From NCBI GenBank assembly GCA_045807765.1, contig JBJMGU010000186.1, positions 1 through 36,294 of the forward strand: a DNA stretch of 36,294 nucleotides, read 5' to 3'. The position numbers and the translations under genes were made by a program. The notes below the pieces were generated by a model that saw nothing but the letters and a program-made list of their open reading frames with translations, searched no databases and had not been told where the DNA came from. This DNA comes from DATENM01 sp045807765 (lineage in GTDB: Bacteria; Acidobacteriota; Blastocatellia; UBA7656). Numbering within the stretch: the stretch's first letter is position 1; the number at the start of each line of letters is the position of its first letter. Shown piece after piece: positions 1-7,700 of this stretch.

Positions 1-103
1 AGACAATGATGCCACAGACGACCTGGCAGATAGTAGCTTGCTGAGTTGGAAGTAGTCCTTTAGACACGGCTCGTGTAAACTTGCTGATGCGTTTGAGACG
101 CAT
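1..103 (-). CDS. Transposase-like protein, N-terminal fragment (runs off window)
   Basis: An open frame reads leftwards from an ATG at 103 and is still open at position 1, giving 34 residues that begin MRLKRISKFTRAVSKGLLPT. The basic start and the KGLLPTQQATI-type segment resemble N-termini of IS4-superfamily DDE transposases; this is recognition from memory and not a search. A strong Shine-Dalgarno (AAAGGAGG read on the minus strand, 110-117) sits 6 nt before the ATG and lies in one arm of a 13-bp inverted repeat (108-163), as is seen at ends of some insertion sequences. The insertion sequence would therefore end near 165-180, and the rest lies outside the window. It could instead be an unrelated short hypothetical gene. 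Confidence 0.45.
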   Translation of the reverse strand, partial: MRLKRISKFTRAVSKGLLPTQQATICQVVCGIIV

Positions 104-107
104 AAAC

Positions 108-163
108 AGCCTCCTTTGTGGGAATTGGATTTAAGCACCCAAATTCTTATCACAAAGGAGGCT
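108..163 (-). promoter_or_regulatory. Hairpin sequestering the transposase ribosome binding site
   Basis: Positions 108-120 (AGCCTCCTTTGTG) and 151-163 (CACAAAGGAGGCT) are perfect 13-bp inverted repeats with a 30-nt spacer; a further 5-bp complement (122-126 with 142-146) can extend the stem. Read on the minus strand, the 3' arm carries the AAAGGAGG ribosome binding site of the gene starting at 103 and the 5' arm is its exact anti-SD. A transcript entering from outside would fold and hide the SD, whereas one starting inside the loop would not. Such protection against read-through is known for insertion sequences such as IS10 and IS200. Confidence 0.55.
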
Positions 164-192
164 CTCTCTTTTACTGGGCATGACTCAGGTCT

Positions 193-219
193 ATTCATCA
201 TTTCTCATTCATCATTTCT
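193..219. repeat. Period-7 tandem repeat upstream of npdG
   Basis: Two copies of ATTCATCATTTCT (193-205 and 207-219) follow each other at a 14-nt period, which is itself two related heptamers (ATTCATC, ATTTCTC, ATTCATC, ATTTCTG). It lies between the presumed insertion-sequence end and the first F420 gene. Similar period-7 runs of different sequence occur at 11749-11790 and 17444-17575. Confidence 0.55.
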
Positions 220-279
220 GCTTGTTGACACGTCTCATCGCCAGTGGCAACCTGTTGGCGACCAGGAACAAGTGAGGCA

Positions 280-957
280 ATGATGAACATCAACGAATTG
301 CAGATCGGTGTGATCGGCGGCACCGGCGAAGAAGGGCGCGGGCTGGCGCTGCGCTGGGCGATGGCCGGGGCGCGTGTGCGGATCGGCTCGCGCACCGCCG
401 AGCGCGCACAGGCCGCCGCCGCCGTATTGAATCCGCATGTGCCGAATAATCCCATCGGCTATGGCGAGAACCGCGAGGTGGTGGCCGCGTCTGATTTCGC
501 GCTGCTCACCGTGCCCTTCGAGCATGCGGCAGCGACGCTTGAATCACTTGTGCCAGACTTGCGACCGGGCGCGATTGTCATAGACATCACCGTGCCTGTG
601 TCATTTGAAAAAGGTGTTGGCGTGCGTTACGTCGAGCTGCCCGAAGGCTCAGCCAGCGAGCACCTGCGCGCACGGCTCCCCGAATCTATTCCGCTGGTCG
701 CGGCCTTCAAGACCGAGCCGGCGCATCTGCTGGTCGAAGCCCACGAGAAGCTCGATTGCGACGTCTTGGTGGCGAGCAACGATAAAGAAGCCCGCGCCCG
801 TGTGATCGAAGCCATCCCGCACATCGAAGGCTTGCGGCCTGTTGATGCTGGACCGCTCTACAGCGCCCGCGCCATCGAGCGCATGACGGTGCTGGCCATC
901 GGCATCAACCGCCGCTACCGTGTCAAATCGGCCTGCTATCGCGTGATGGGACTGTAG
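280..957 (+). CDS. npdG: NADPH-dependent F420 reductase
   Basis: Predicted 225-residue F420:NADP oxidoreductase, which moves hydride between reduced F420 and NADP in the cytoplasm. The N-terminus has a Rossmann dinucleotide loop (VIGGTGEEGRGLALRW) followed by the GSRTAERA segment that binds the NADP phosphate in this family. The C-terminus carries the family-typical GLRPVDAGPL segment and the following helix. Two ATGs stand side by side (280 and 283), with GTGAGG at 272-277 upstream; an in-frame ATG at 244 is rejected because it adds residues unlike the family. The gene lies 9 bp before cofD and heads a four-gene F420 cluster, which supports F420 rather than another deazaflavin-independent substrate. 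Confidence 0.9.
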   Translation: MMNINELQIGVIGGTGEEGRGLALRWAMAGARVRIGSRTAERAQAAAAVLNPHVPNNPIGYGENREVVAASDFALLTVPFEHAAATLESLVPDLRPGAIVIDITVPVSFEKGVGVRYVELPEGSASEHLRARLPESIPLVAAFKTEPAHLLVEAHEKLDCDVLVASNDKEARARVIEAIPHIEGLRPVDAGPLYSARAIERMTVLAIGINRRYRVKSACYRVMGL

Positions 958-966
958 GCCGGGACA

Positions 967-1968
967 ATGGTGATGGACAGAACCTCTGAGCAGCCTCCGC
1001 GAAGGCTCACCGCTTTGGCGGGTGGCGTCGGCGCGGCAAAGTTTCTGCTCGGACTCAGCGCTGTGATGCCCGCCGAAGACCTGACGATCATCGCCAACAC
1101 CGGCGATGACATCGAGCTTTATGGCCTGCGCATCTCGCCCGACATTGACACCGTGACCTATACGCTCGCCGGCGTCATCAACGAAGCGACGGGGTGGGGA
1201 ATCAATGGCGACACTTTTCAATGTCTCGAATGGATGGCGCGCTACGGCGAGCGGCGCTGGTTCAACCTGGGCGACCGCGACCTGGCGACGCACATCTATC
1301 GCACCAATCAACTGCGACAGGGGCGCACGCTCAGCGAAGTGACCGATGACCTGCGCCGCGCGCTCAAGGTTGCGGCAAAGATTCTGCCGATGAGCGACGC
1401 GTACACGCCGACGCGCGTCGTCACTGACGCCGGCGAGATGCACTTTCAGGAGTACTTCGTCGGACAACGCTCGGAGCCGCGTGTCAAGGCACTGCGCTTC
1501 GACAACATTGAAACGGCTCGGCCTGCGCCCGGCGTCACCGAGGCGATACGCGAAGCCGACCTGATTGTCATCTGTCCGAGCAATCCATTCATCAGCATCG
1601 GCCCGATCCTCGCCGTGCCCGGCCTGCGCGATGCGTTGCGAACGGCGCAAGCCCCGGTCGTCGCCATCACGCCGATCATCGAAGGCCGCGCCCTGAAAGG
1701 CCCTGCGGCTGATATGCTGCGTGATCTGGGCTACGAGTCTTCGGCGCATGCGGTCGCCGCGATGTACCAGGATTTCTGCGATGTCTTCGTGCTGGACGTG
1801 CGCGACGCCGCTCTACAACCGCAAATCGAAGCGCTCGGCCTGCGCGTTCTTATCGCCGACACGGTGATGACGACACTGGCCGACAAGCAGCGGCTGGCGC
1901 GCGAGGTGCTGTCACTTGTCACTTATGAAGGCTCTACTCATTCCGGTCAAAGACCCGGCAAACGCTAA
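967..1968 (+). CDS. cofD: 2-phospho-L-lactate (or PEP) transferase CofD
   Basis: 333-residue CofD/FbiA family enzyme. It transfers the phospho-acid moiety from the GDP-activated donor made by CofC onto the 7,8-didemethyl-8-hydroxy-5-deazariboflavin (Fo) hydroxyl, giving F420-0 (or dehydro-F420-0). Family signatures visible are LAGGVGAAKFLLGL near residues 17-30, NTGDDIELYGLRISPDIDTV near 49-68 and VICPSNPFISIGPIL in the middle of the protein. Length matches the family. An alternative start is the ATG at 973. Its 3' end overlaps cofC by about 44 bp, so the two are probably translationally coupled. The sequence does not tell whether the natural donor carries lactate or enolpyruvate. Confidence 0.93.
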   Translation: MVMDRTSEQPPRRLTALAGGVGAAKFLLGLSAVMPAEDLTIIANTGDDIELYGLRISPDIDTVTYTLAGVINEATGWGINGDTFQCLEWMARYGERRWFNLGDRDLATHIYRTNQLRQGRTLSEVTDDLRRALKVAAKILPMSDAYTPTRVVTDAGEMHFQEYFVGQRSEPRVKALRFDNIETARPAPGVTEAIREADLIVICPSNPFISIGPILAVPGLRDALRTAQAPVVAITPIIEGRALKGPAADMLRDLGYESSAHAVAAMYQDFCDVFVLDVRDAALQPQIEALGLRVLIADTVMTTLADKQRLAREVLSLVTYEGSTHSGQRPGKR

Positions 1969-2563
1969 GACGCGGCTCGCGCCTTTGTTGTCGCCTGATG
2001 AAAGGCGGCGCCTGGCATGGGCGATGTTTGAAGACGTCAGCCGCGCTGTCGCCGACGTGACCCGAGCCGACAGCGTCTATCTGGTGTCGAGCTTCGCGCC
2101 GGCCATCGAACACGCGCAGCGGCTCGGCTGGGAGGTACTGAAAGAAACGACGCAAGCCGGCGAGAGCGCGTCTATCGATTGGGCGTCTGCTCTGCTCGCC
2201 GAGCGCGGCATGGATACGGTGCTGCGATTGCCCGCCGACGTGCCGCTGGTGCGCGCCACAGACCTGGACGCGCTGCTGGGCATCGAAGTCAGCTCGCCTG
2301 CCGCCCTACTCGTGCCTTCGCGTGAAGGCACCGGCACGAACGCCATTCTGCGCACGCCGCCGACCCTCTTCCCGTCGCGCTTCGGGCCGAACTCGCTGGC
2401 CCTGCACCGCGAGGAAGCGGCGCGCGCCGGTATTGAATGTTTGATCGTCAACAATGAACGGATCGCGCTCGACATTGACGAACCGGCTGACCTGCAAGCC
2501 TTGTTTGAGCTGGGCCGCGGCACGGCGGCTCACGCGGCGCTTGCGGAAATGCACATCCTTTGA
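1925..2563 (+). CDS. cofC: Phospholactate/phosphoenolpyruvate guanylyltransferase CofC
   Basis: 212-residue nucleotidyltransferase of the CofC/FbiD family; it activates 2-phospholactate or PEP with GTP to make the donor used by CofD. The N-terminus shows the nucleotide-binding signature PVKDPANAKTRLAPLL, followed by LSPDERRRLAWAMFEDV, then LPADVPLV (metal-binding DVP) and a SREGTGTNAI loop, all usual for the family. The ATG at 1925 is chosen; a TTG at 1916 is also in frame and would add three residues. The gene starts inside cofD and its TGA overlaps the earliest possible start of cofE, so the three look like one coupled message. Confidence 0.9.
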   Translation: MKALLIPVKDPANAKTRLAPLLSPDERRRLAWAMFEDVSRAVADVTRADSVYLVSSFAPAIEHAQRLGWEVLKETTQAGESASIDWASALLAERGMDTVLRLPADVPLVRATDLDALLGIEVSSPAALLVPSREGTGTNAILRTPPTLFPSRFGPNSLALHREEAARAGIECLIVNNERIALDIDEPADLQALFELGRGTAAHAALAEMHIL

Positions 2564-2565
2564 GC

Positions 2566-3321
2566 ATGAAATCAGCAGAACTGCGCATCATCGGCGTGCC
2601 GGGCATGCCTGAAGTCGAAGCGGGCGACCCGTTGCCGTCGCTCATCGTCGAGTCTGTGCGCGCCGCTGGCATTGAGGTGGTCGCTGGCGACATCTTCGTC
2701 GTTGCTCAGAAGGTTGTCTCGAAAGCCGAAGGTCGTATTGTGCCGCTTGCCGAGATCGAGCCTTCCAAGCTGGCGCGCGACTGGGCGGCGCGCTACGACA
2801 AAGACCCGCGCATGGTTGAAGTCGTCCTCAAAGAAGCGAAGCGCATCGTCCGCATGGAGCGCGGCGTCTTGATTGCCGAAACCCACCACGGCTTCATCTG
2901 CGCCAATGCCGGGGTTGATGCTTCAAACGTCGCCGCGGATGTCGTCGTGTTGCTGCCGGAGGATGCCGACCGCTCGGCGCGCGAAATTCAGGCGACACTG
3001 GAACGCGAGTTCAACACGCCGGTCGCCGTGATTGTCTCGGACACCTTTGGCCGCCCGTGGCGCGAAGGCATCGTCAACGTCGCCATCGGCATCGCCGGTA
3101 TCGCGCCGCTCATCGATTATCGCGGCCAGCCGGATTCGCACGGGCGTGACTTGAAGGTCACGGTGATCGCCATTGCCGACGAGCTGGCTTCAGCCGCCGA
3201 GCTGGTGATGCGAAAGACTGCCGGCGTGCCGGTCGTTATCATTCGTGGCTTTGATTACACGGCGCGCGAAGCGTCGGCGGGCGAGCTGATTCGCCCGCCA
3301 GAGATGGACCTGTTCCGCTAG
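2566..3321 (+). CDS. cofE: Coenzyme F420-0:L-glutamate ligase
   Basis: About 251 residues, the size of the single-domain CofE family; it adds glutamate residues to F420-0 using GTP. Signatures: DIFVVAQKVVSKAEGRIV near the N-terminus, HHGFICANAGVD in the middle, SDTFGRPWREG followed by NVAIGIAG, and DYRGQPDSHGRDLKV. There is no C-terminal nitroreductase-like domain of the kind fused in actinobacterial FbiB. ATG 2566 is used; TTG 2560 overlaps the cofC stop and is an alternative. It ends the F420 cluster, and no Fo synthase (cofG/cofH or fbiC) lies in the window. Confidence 0.93.
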   Translation: MKSAELRIIGVPGMPEVEAGDPLPSLIVESVRAAGIEVVAGDIFVVAQKVVSKAEGRIVPLAEIEPSKLARDWAARYDKDPRMVEVVLKEAKRIVRMERGVLIAETHHGFICANAGVDASNVAADVVVLLPEDADRSAREIQATLEREFNTPVAVIVSDTFGRPWREGIVNVAIGIAGIAPLIDYRGQPDSHGRDLKVTVIAIADELASAAELVMRKTAGVPVVIIRGFDYTAREASAGELIRPPEMDLFR

Positions 3322-3329
3322 CCTGCCGG

Positions 3330-3405
3330 TTGACGGTGGCGAACCAACTCGGCTAATCTGGCCTCGACCCGGCGCAATTGACAACCGCATCAGCAATCCT
3401 ACAGA
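3330..3405 (+). promoter_or_regulatory. Candidate promoter(s) for xylose isomerase
   Basis: Two sigma70-like arrangements occur in the 131-bp spacer: TTGACG (3330-3335), 16 nt, GCTAAT (3352-3357), and a consensus TTGACA (3378-3383), 16 nt, TACAGA (3400-3405). Either would give a short leader to the ATG at 3453. The match is by eye only, and the -10 boxes are imperfect. Confidence 0.33.
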
Positions 3406-3452
3406 CAGCGCCGCCTGCACGACCGCATACGGCCTGATGACAAGGGGAAACT

Positions 3453-4622
3453 ATGGCTACAGATAACTACACTCCGCGACCCGAACACAAATTCACCTTC
3501 GGACTCTGGACGGTTGGCAACCGCGGGCGCGACCCGTTCGGCGATGCCGTGCGCGAATCGCTGTCGGCCACAGAGATCGTCAAGATGCTCGCTGAGGTCG
3601 GCGCTTACGGCGTCAACCTGCATGACAACGATCTTGTGCCCATTGACGCCACTCCACAGGAGCGCGACCGCATCGTCCGCGAGTTCAAGAATGCTTGCGA
3701 AGACGCCGGCTTGAAAGTGCCGATGGCGACCGTCAATCTGTTTTACGATCCGGTCTTTCGTGATGGCGCATTCACGGCCAACGACCCGGACGTGCGTGCC
3801 TATGCCGTGGCCAAGACGATGCAGGCGATGGACATTGGCGCTGAGCTTGGCGCGAAAATCTTCGTCCTCTGGGGCGGGCGTGAAGGCGTCGAGACCGACG
3901 CCTGTCGCCGGCCCGATGATGCCATCAAACGGCTGCGCGAGGCGTTGAATTATTTGTGCGAATACTCTAGCGCGCAGGGCTATGGCTATCGCTTCGCGCT
4001 TGAAGCCAAGCCGAACGAGCCACGCGCCGACATCTATATGCCGACGACCGGCGCTTACCTGGGGTTCATCGAAACGCTCGACCACCCGGAAGTCGTCGGC
4101 GTCAATCCTGAAGTGGCGCACGAGCAGATGCCCGGCCTGAACATGATGCATGCGGTGGCGCAGGCGTGGGAAGCGGGCAAGCTCTTTCACATCGATCTGA
4201 ACGATCAGGTACCGGGGCGCTACGATCAGGATTTGCGCTTCGGCTCGGCGAACCCGAAGACGGCTTTCTGGTTGGTGAAGTTTTTAGAAGACGTCGGCTA
4301 TGACGGCTCGCGCCACTTCGACGCGCACGCCTACCGCACCGAAGACTACGAGGGCGTCAAGGACTTCGCGCGCGGCTGCATGCGCACCTACCTGATCTTC
4401 AAAGACAAGGCGGCGCGCTGGAACAATGATGTAGAGATCAAGGCGCTGCTCGCCGAGTTGAACGAGCTTGGCAATGGCGCGCCCGGTGTCGGCAAGTTTT
4501 CCAAAGCCGGCGCGCAGGCGTTGCACAGTTACAGCTTCGACCGCGCGGCGATGGCGTCGAAAGGCTTGAAGTACGAACGGCTCGACCAGTTAACGATAGA
4601 CATCCTGCTTGGCGTGCGCTGA
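3453..4622 (+). CDS. xylA: Xylose isomerase, class I
   Basis: 389-residue cytoplasmic metal-dependent aldose isomerase (D-xylose to D-xylulose, also glucose to fructose), close in layout to Streptomyces/Actinoplanes enzymes. All catalytic and metal residues of that class can be placed: His57 and Asp60 in VNLHDNDL, Glu184 and Lys186 in LEAKPNEP, Glu220 and His223 in VNPEVAHEQM, Asp248, Asp258 and Asp260 in HIDLND and YDQDLRFG, and Asp290 in HFDAHAYR. The start follows an AAGGGGA ribosome site at the usual distance. No xylulokinase is adjacent, so it stands alone as a sugar gene and is perhaps transcribed from its own promoter in the spacer after cofE. Confidence 0.95.
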   Translation: MATDNYTPRPEHKFTFGLWTVGNRGRDPFGDAVRESLSATEIVKMLAEVGAYGVNLHDNDLVPIDATPQERDRIVREFKNACEDAGLKVPMATVNLFYDPVFRDGAFTANDPDVRAYAVAKTMQAMDIGAELGAKIFVLWGGREGVETDACRRPDDAIKRLREALNYLCEYSSAQGYGYRFALEAKPNEPRADIYMPTTGAYLGFIETLDHPEVVGVNPEVAHEQMPGLNMMHAVAQAWEAGKLFHIDLNDQVPGRYDQDLRFGSANPKTAFWLVKFLEDVGYDGSRHFDAHAYRTEDYEGVKDFARGCMRTYLIFKDKAARWNNDVEIKALLAELNELGNGAPGVGKFSKAGAQALHSYSFDRAAMASKGLKYERLDQLTIDILLGVR

Positions 4623-4638
4623 AACGTGCAAAGGAGAA

Positions 4639-4668
4639 TGTAGGGGCAGGACTTGCCCTGCCCCTACA
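4639..4668. repeat. TAGGGGC palindrome downstream of xylA
   Basis: A perfect 12-bp inverted repeat (4639-4650 TGTAGGGGCAGG and 4657-4668) with a 6-nt loop. No T-run follows, so it is not a classic intrinsic terminator. The same TGTAGGGGC outer sequence bounds the element at 18592-18716, which suggests a dispersed REP-like family. It begins 16 bp after the xylA stop. Confidence 0.6.
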
Positions 4669-4764
4669 ACGAAGCAAGAGCTGGGCAACACCGGCCAATG
4701 ATCGAGAAGCTGCGAGAAACTCTTCCTTGCCTGAAATCACCAATCAGCATCGAGGAGAAGATTG

Positions 4765-5247
4765 ATGACGGCCACCTCTACGGCATCTTTGCCGAAAAGC
4801 TCCAAGACTTATCGCGCGATTTTTTGGGCCGGTTTGATCGCCGGCACGTTGGACATTACCGCCGCTTTCATCACCAGCGCGCTGCGCGGCGGCACCCCTT
4901 TGCGGCTCTTGCGTTTCATCGCCGGCGGGCTGCTCGGCCCCGCCGCGTTTCAGGGCGGACCAGGCACTGCCGCGCTCGGACTGGCGTTGCATTTCCTGAT
5001 TGCAACGAGCTGGGCCGCCGTTTATTACGCGGCGAGCCGCAAGCTTCCGTTGCTGGTGCAGCAAGCGGTCGTTTGCGGCCTGCTCTACGGCATCGCCGTC
5101 TGGTGCGTGATGAATCTCGTCGTCCTGCCGCTCTCGGCACTGCCTAAGCCGACGTTCACGCTGACCGGCGTCTTGATCGGCGCGACGATTCTCATGTTCT
5201 GCATCGGATTGCCCATTGCGCTCATCGTCCGCCGCTACTCGAAATGA
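4765..5247 (+). CDS. Small multi-pass membrane protein, function unknown
   Basis: 160 residues with about four hydrophobic segments: AIFWAGLIAGTLDITAAFIT, ALGLALHFLIATSWAAVYYA, QAVVCGLLYGIAVWCVMNLV and LTGVLIGATILMFCIGLPIA. Conserved-looking glycine and small-residue patches (GGLLGPAAFQGG) lie between the first two. The start is set by GAGGAG at 4752-4757, 7 nt before the ATG; a TTG one codon upstream is less likely. I recognise it only as a conserved hypothetical inner-membrane protein. Its stop is 5 bp from that of the convergent aldo/keto reductase gene, with no terminator between them. Confidence 0.75.
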   Translation: MTATSTASLPKSSKTYRAIFWAGLIAGTLDITAAFITSALRGGTPLRLLRFIAGGLLGPAAFQGGPGTAALGLALHFLIATSWAAVYYAASRKLPLLVQQAVVCGLLYGIAVWCVMNLVVLPLSALPKPTFTLTGVLIGATILMFCIGLPIALIVRRYSK

Positions 5248-5252
5248 ATGGC

Positions 5253-6224
5253 TTACTGCGACCACTTCGTCGGCTCGCGATCCCAGCGATGAGCGCGCAG
5301 CTTCGCGTGTAGTTCTTCCGGCAGCGGGCCGGCGTCGCTCGCGGCAATATTCGCATCAACGTGACGCCGCTTGCGCATGCCGGGGATGATCGTGCTGACC
5401 GTCGGGTCGTTCAGAATAAACCGCAGCGCCATCTCCGGCATCGTCATCCCTTCAGGCACAAGCGGCTTTAAGGCGTCGGCGCGCTCGACGCTCGGATTCA
5501 AGTTGTCAGGCACAAAATAGGTACTGCGCCAATCGTCGGCGGGCCACCGGCTCTCTTTGGTGAGCGTGCCCGTCAGCGTGCCCTCGTCGAACGGCACGCG
5601 GGCAATCACCGCAACGTCATGTTCATTACACGCCGGGAAAAGCTCGTCTTCGGGGTTCTGGTCGAAGATGTTGTAGATGACCTGCACGGCGTCTATCAAG
5701 CCGCTGCGCACGGTGCGCACACCGTTCCAGGGCTCCCAGCGATTGATGCTGATGCCGACGGCGTGCAGTAACCCCTGGCGGCGCAACTCATCGATCTTTT
5801 TCGCCCAGCGGTCGTCGTCCAGCCAACTGTCTTCCCAGGTGTGAAACTGCACGAGGTCAAAACTCTCCAGCCCGGCATTCTGCAAACTGGTATGCACGCT
5901 CTCTTCGATGTAATCGGGCGGGAAGCAATCGTCGAGCGTGAACTCGCGGCGGCTCGGCCACTGGCGATTACGGGGCGGCACTTTCGTCGCCGTGTAGAGC
6001 TTCTTATCCGGGTTGGTGCGCCGCAGTTGACCGAGCAACTGCTCGCTGTGGCCTTCGCCATACGCCAGCGCTGTGTCATAGAAGTTACAGCCCAGATCAA
6101 CCGAGCGTTGCAGAGCGGCGAGCGATTCTTCATCATTCGAGTCAGTCCAGCCGGCCATGCCCCACATCCCGTAACCGATTTCGCTGACCGACCAGTTGAT
6201 GCGGCCAAAGCGCCGATAGTTCAT
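5253..6224 (-). CDS. Aldo/keto reductase
   Basis: 323-residue NADPH-dependent aldo/keto reductase with a TIM-barrel layout. The catalytic tetrad can be placed at Asp50 and Tyr55 (FYDTALAYGEGHSE), Lys81 (ATKVPP) and His128 (QFHTW). The C-terminal RFILNDPTVSTIIPGMRKRRHV segment is the usual cofactor-binding end of the family. A strong AAGGAGG ribosome site precedes the ATG. The gene lies 26 bp downstream of the MDR oxidoreductase on the same strand, so the two likely form an operon. The substrate cannot be told from the sequence. Confidence 0.9.
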   Translation of the reverse strand: MNYRRFGRINWSVSEIGYGMWGMAGWTDSNDEESLAALQRSVDLGCNFYDTALAYGEGHSEQLLGQLRRTNPDKKLYTATKVPPRNRQWPSRREFTLDDCFPPDYIEESVHTSLQNAGLESFDLVQFHTWEDSWLDDDRWAKKIDELRRQGLLHAVGISINRWEPWNGVRTVRSGLIDAVQVIYNIFDQNPEDELFPACNEHDVAVIARVPFDEGTLTGTLTKESRWPADDWRSTYFVPDNLNPSVERADALKPLVPEGMTMPEMALRFILNDPTVSTIIPGMRKRRHVDANIAASDAGPLPEELHAKLRAHRWDREPTKWSQ

Positions 6225-6250
6225 TGATCTCTCCTCCTTCTATCGATCTC

Positions 6251-7258
6251 TCAATAAGTGATGACGATCTTGCCGAAGTGCGAGCCGCTTTCCATGTAGC
6301 GGAGGGCTTCGCCGACTTCTGCAAAGCTGAACGTCCGATCAATCACCGGCTTCAGTTGATTCGCCTCGATGGCGCGGTTCATCTCTTCAAACATTTGCCG
6401 CGAGCCGACGAAGACGCCTTGCAAGCGGACGCTCTTCATCAAGACGCTGAGCGGGTTGAAATCGCCGCCCATCGCCAGCACGCCGATCAGCGCGACGTGG
6501 CCGCCGACGCGCGCCGCATTCAGTGATTTCGACAACGTCCCAGGACCGCCGACTTCGATAACATGATCAACGCCGAGCTTGCCGGTCAGCCGCGCGACCT
6601 CTTTGTCCCACTCAGGGATGCTGCGGTAATTGATCGTTTCGGCGGCGCCTAGCGCTCTGGCGCGCGCCAGCTTCTCGTCGCTGCTCGACGTGATGATCAC
6701 CCGCGCTCCATGCATTCTCGCCAGTTGCAGGGCGAAGATGGACACGCCGCCGGTGCCGAGCGCCAGCACCGTTTCGCCCGCCTTCAGGCTGCCAGAGTTG
6801 ACCAGCGCGTGCCAGGCGGTAACGGCGGCGCATGGCAGCGTCGCGGCTTCTTCAAACGACAGGTGCTCAGGGATTCTAACCAGACCTTCTTCGTTGAACG
6901 CGCCGTATTCGCGCAACACGCCGTCGAAGTCGCCAGCGCCAATCGCCGTGCGATTCTTCTGCATCGTTGTCGGCCCTTCGATCCAGCCCTGCGTGAAGAT
7001 CGGGCAGACGCGGTCGCCGACGCGCCATCGCGTCACCTTGCTGCCGACGGCAGTGATTTCGCCGGCGCCGTCCGAGAATGGCACGGCGGGCAGCCGTGCC
7101 CGCGGGTTGTAGGTGCCTTTGACAAACATCAGGTCGCGGTAATTCAGCGACGCGGCGCGCAAGCGCACGACGACTTCATTGGTTGCCGGTTGCGGCTCGT
7201 CGCGCTCGACAAGCGCCAGGTGGTCAATACCGAATTCGCGGACTTCGTAGACTTTCAT
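6251..7258 (-). CDS. Zinc-less MDR-family oxidoreductase (quinone oxidoreductase-like)
   Basis: 335-residue medium-chain dehydrogenase/reductase. The GroES-like N-terminal half contains AASLNYRDLM and VPFSDGAGEITAVG, and the Rossmann half contains LGTGGVSIFALQLA (about 167-180), with TSSSDEKLARARALGA as the NADP-phosphate region. The catalytic zinc GHE motif and the four-cysteine structural zinc lobe are both missing, so it belongs with the zinc-independent NADPH:quinone oxidoreductase-like branch. It is the first gene of a probable two-gene unit with the downstream aldo/keto reductase. The substrate is unknown. Confidence 0.88.
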   Translation of the reverse strand: MKVYEVREFGIDHLALVERDEPQPATNEVVVRLRAASLNYRDLMFVKGTYNPRARLPAVPFSDGAGEITAVGSKVTRWRVGDRVCPIFTQGWIEGPTTMQKNRTAIGAGDFDGVLREYGAFNEEGLVRIPEHLSFEEAATLPCAAVTAWHALVNSGSLKAGETVLALGTGGVSIFALQLARMHGARVIITSSSDEKLARARALGAAETINYRSIPEWDKEVARLTGKLGVDHVIEVGGPGTLSKSLNAARVGGHVALIGVLAMGGDFNPLSVLMKSVRLQGVFVGSRQMFEEMNRAIEANQLKPVIDRTFSFAEVGEALRYMESGSHFGKIVITY

Positions 7259-7700
7259 TGATCTTCTCTATCACCTTTTCAAAGTGCTTCCGGCGCGCCG
7301 GTCGAACTGCTGACCGCGGCGCATATGGCCAGTTGCTTAAACTGACATTCTGCTTTGACGGTCATCACCGCGCAAGCTCTGCGGCAGATGAGGCGCGTGG
7401 GGAATAATGCGCAGACAGCGAGCAAAGCTCCGCAGCCGATCCGTAGATTCACTGTCTAACCCACGGCTTTTCGACTGGCACAATGGATGCTCAAGTATGT
7501 ATCGCGACACCTGAATTCAAATAGATTCGCGCCTGCCGATGCACGCTTCAAGCGGTCATTGAGCAAAGTAGATACCCGCTTGTCGTGGTATAGTGTTTTG
7601 TGTAATATCACTGTCGGCTCGACCGACGGGTAATGGGTTCAACCGGGCGGTGATGAGCGCATCACGCCTCACTTTCCAGACTGATAGGGTGGACACCGAC
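7259..7700. other. Divergent intergenic region between the MDR gene and korA
   Basis: 442 bp separate two divergently transcribed genes. The only signal I can support is an extended -10 promoter near 7586-7594 directed at korA and, just after it, a short inverted repeat GTCGG/CCGAC around 7612-7626 that could be in the leader. No convincing minus-strand promoter for the MDR gene and no small gene with a good start was seen. Confidence 0.5.
7586..7594 (+). promoter_or_regulatory. Extended -10 promoter for korA
   Basis: TGGTATAGT reads as an extended -10 (TGn followed by TATAGT, 5 of 6 consensus). No good -35 stands 16-18 nt upstream, which fits the extended -10 class. Transcription would start near 7601, giving a leader of about 100 nt before the ATG at 7701. 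Confidence 0.4.

Noticed and set aside
193..219. CRISPR-like direct repeats
   Set aside because: Units are 7 or 14 nt without unique spacers; no array and no cas genes in the window.
649..1749. Long minus-strand open frame across npdG and cofD
   Set aside because: Mirror frame of GC-rich codons; no motif and no start signal, and it opposes two clearly real genes.
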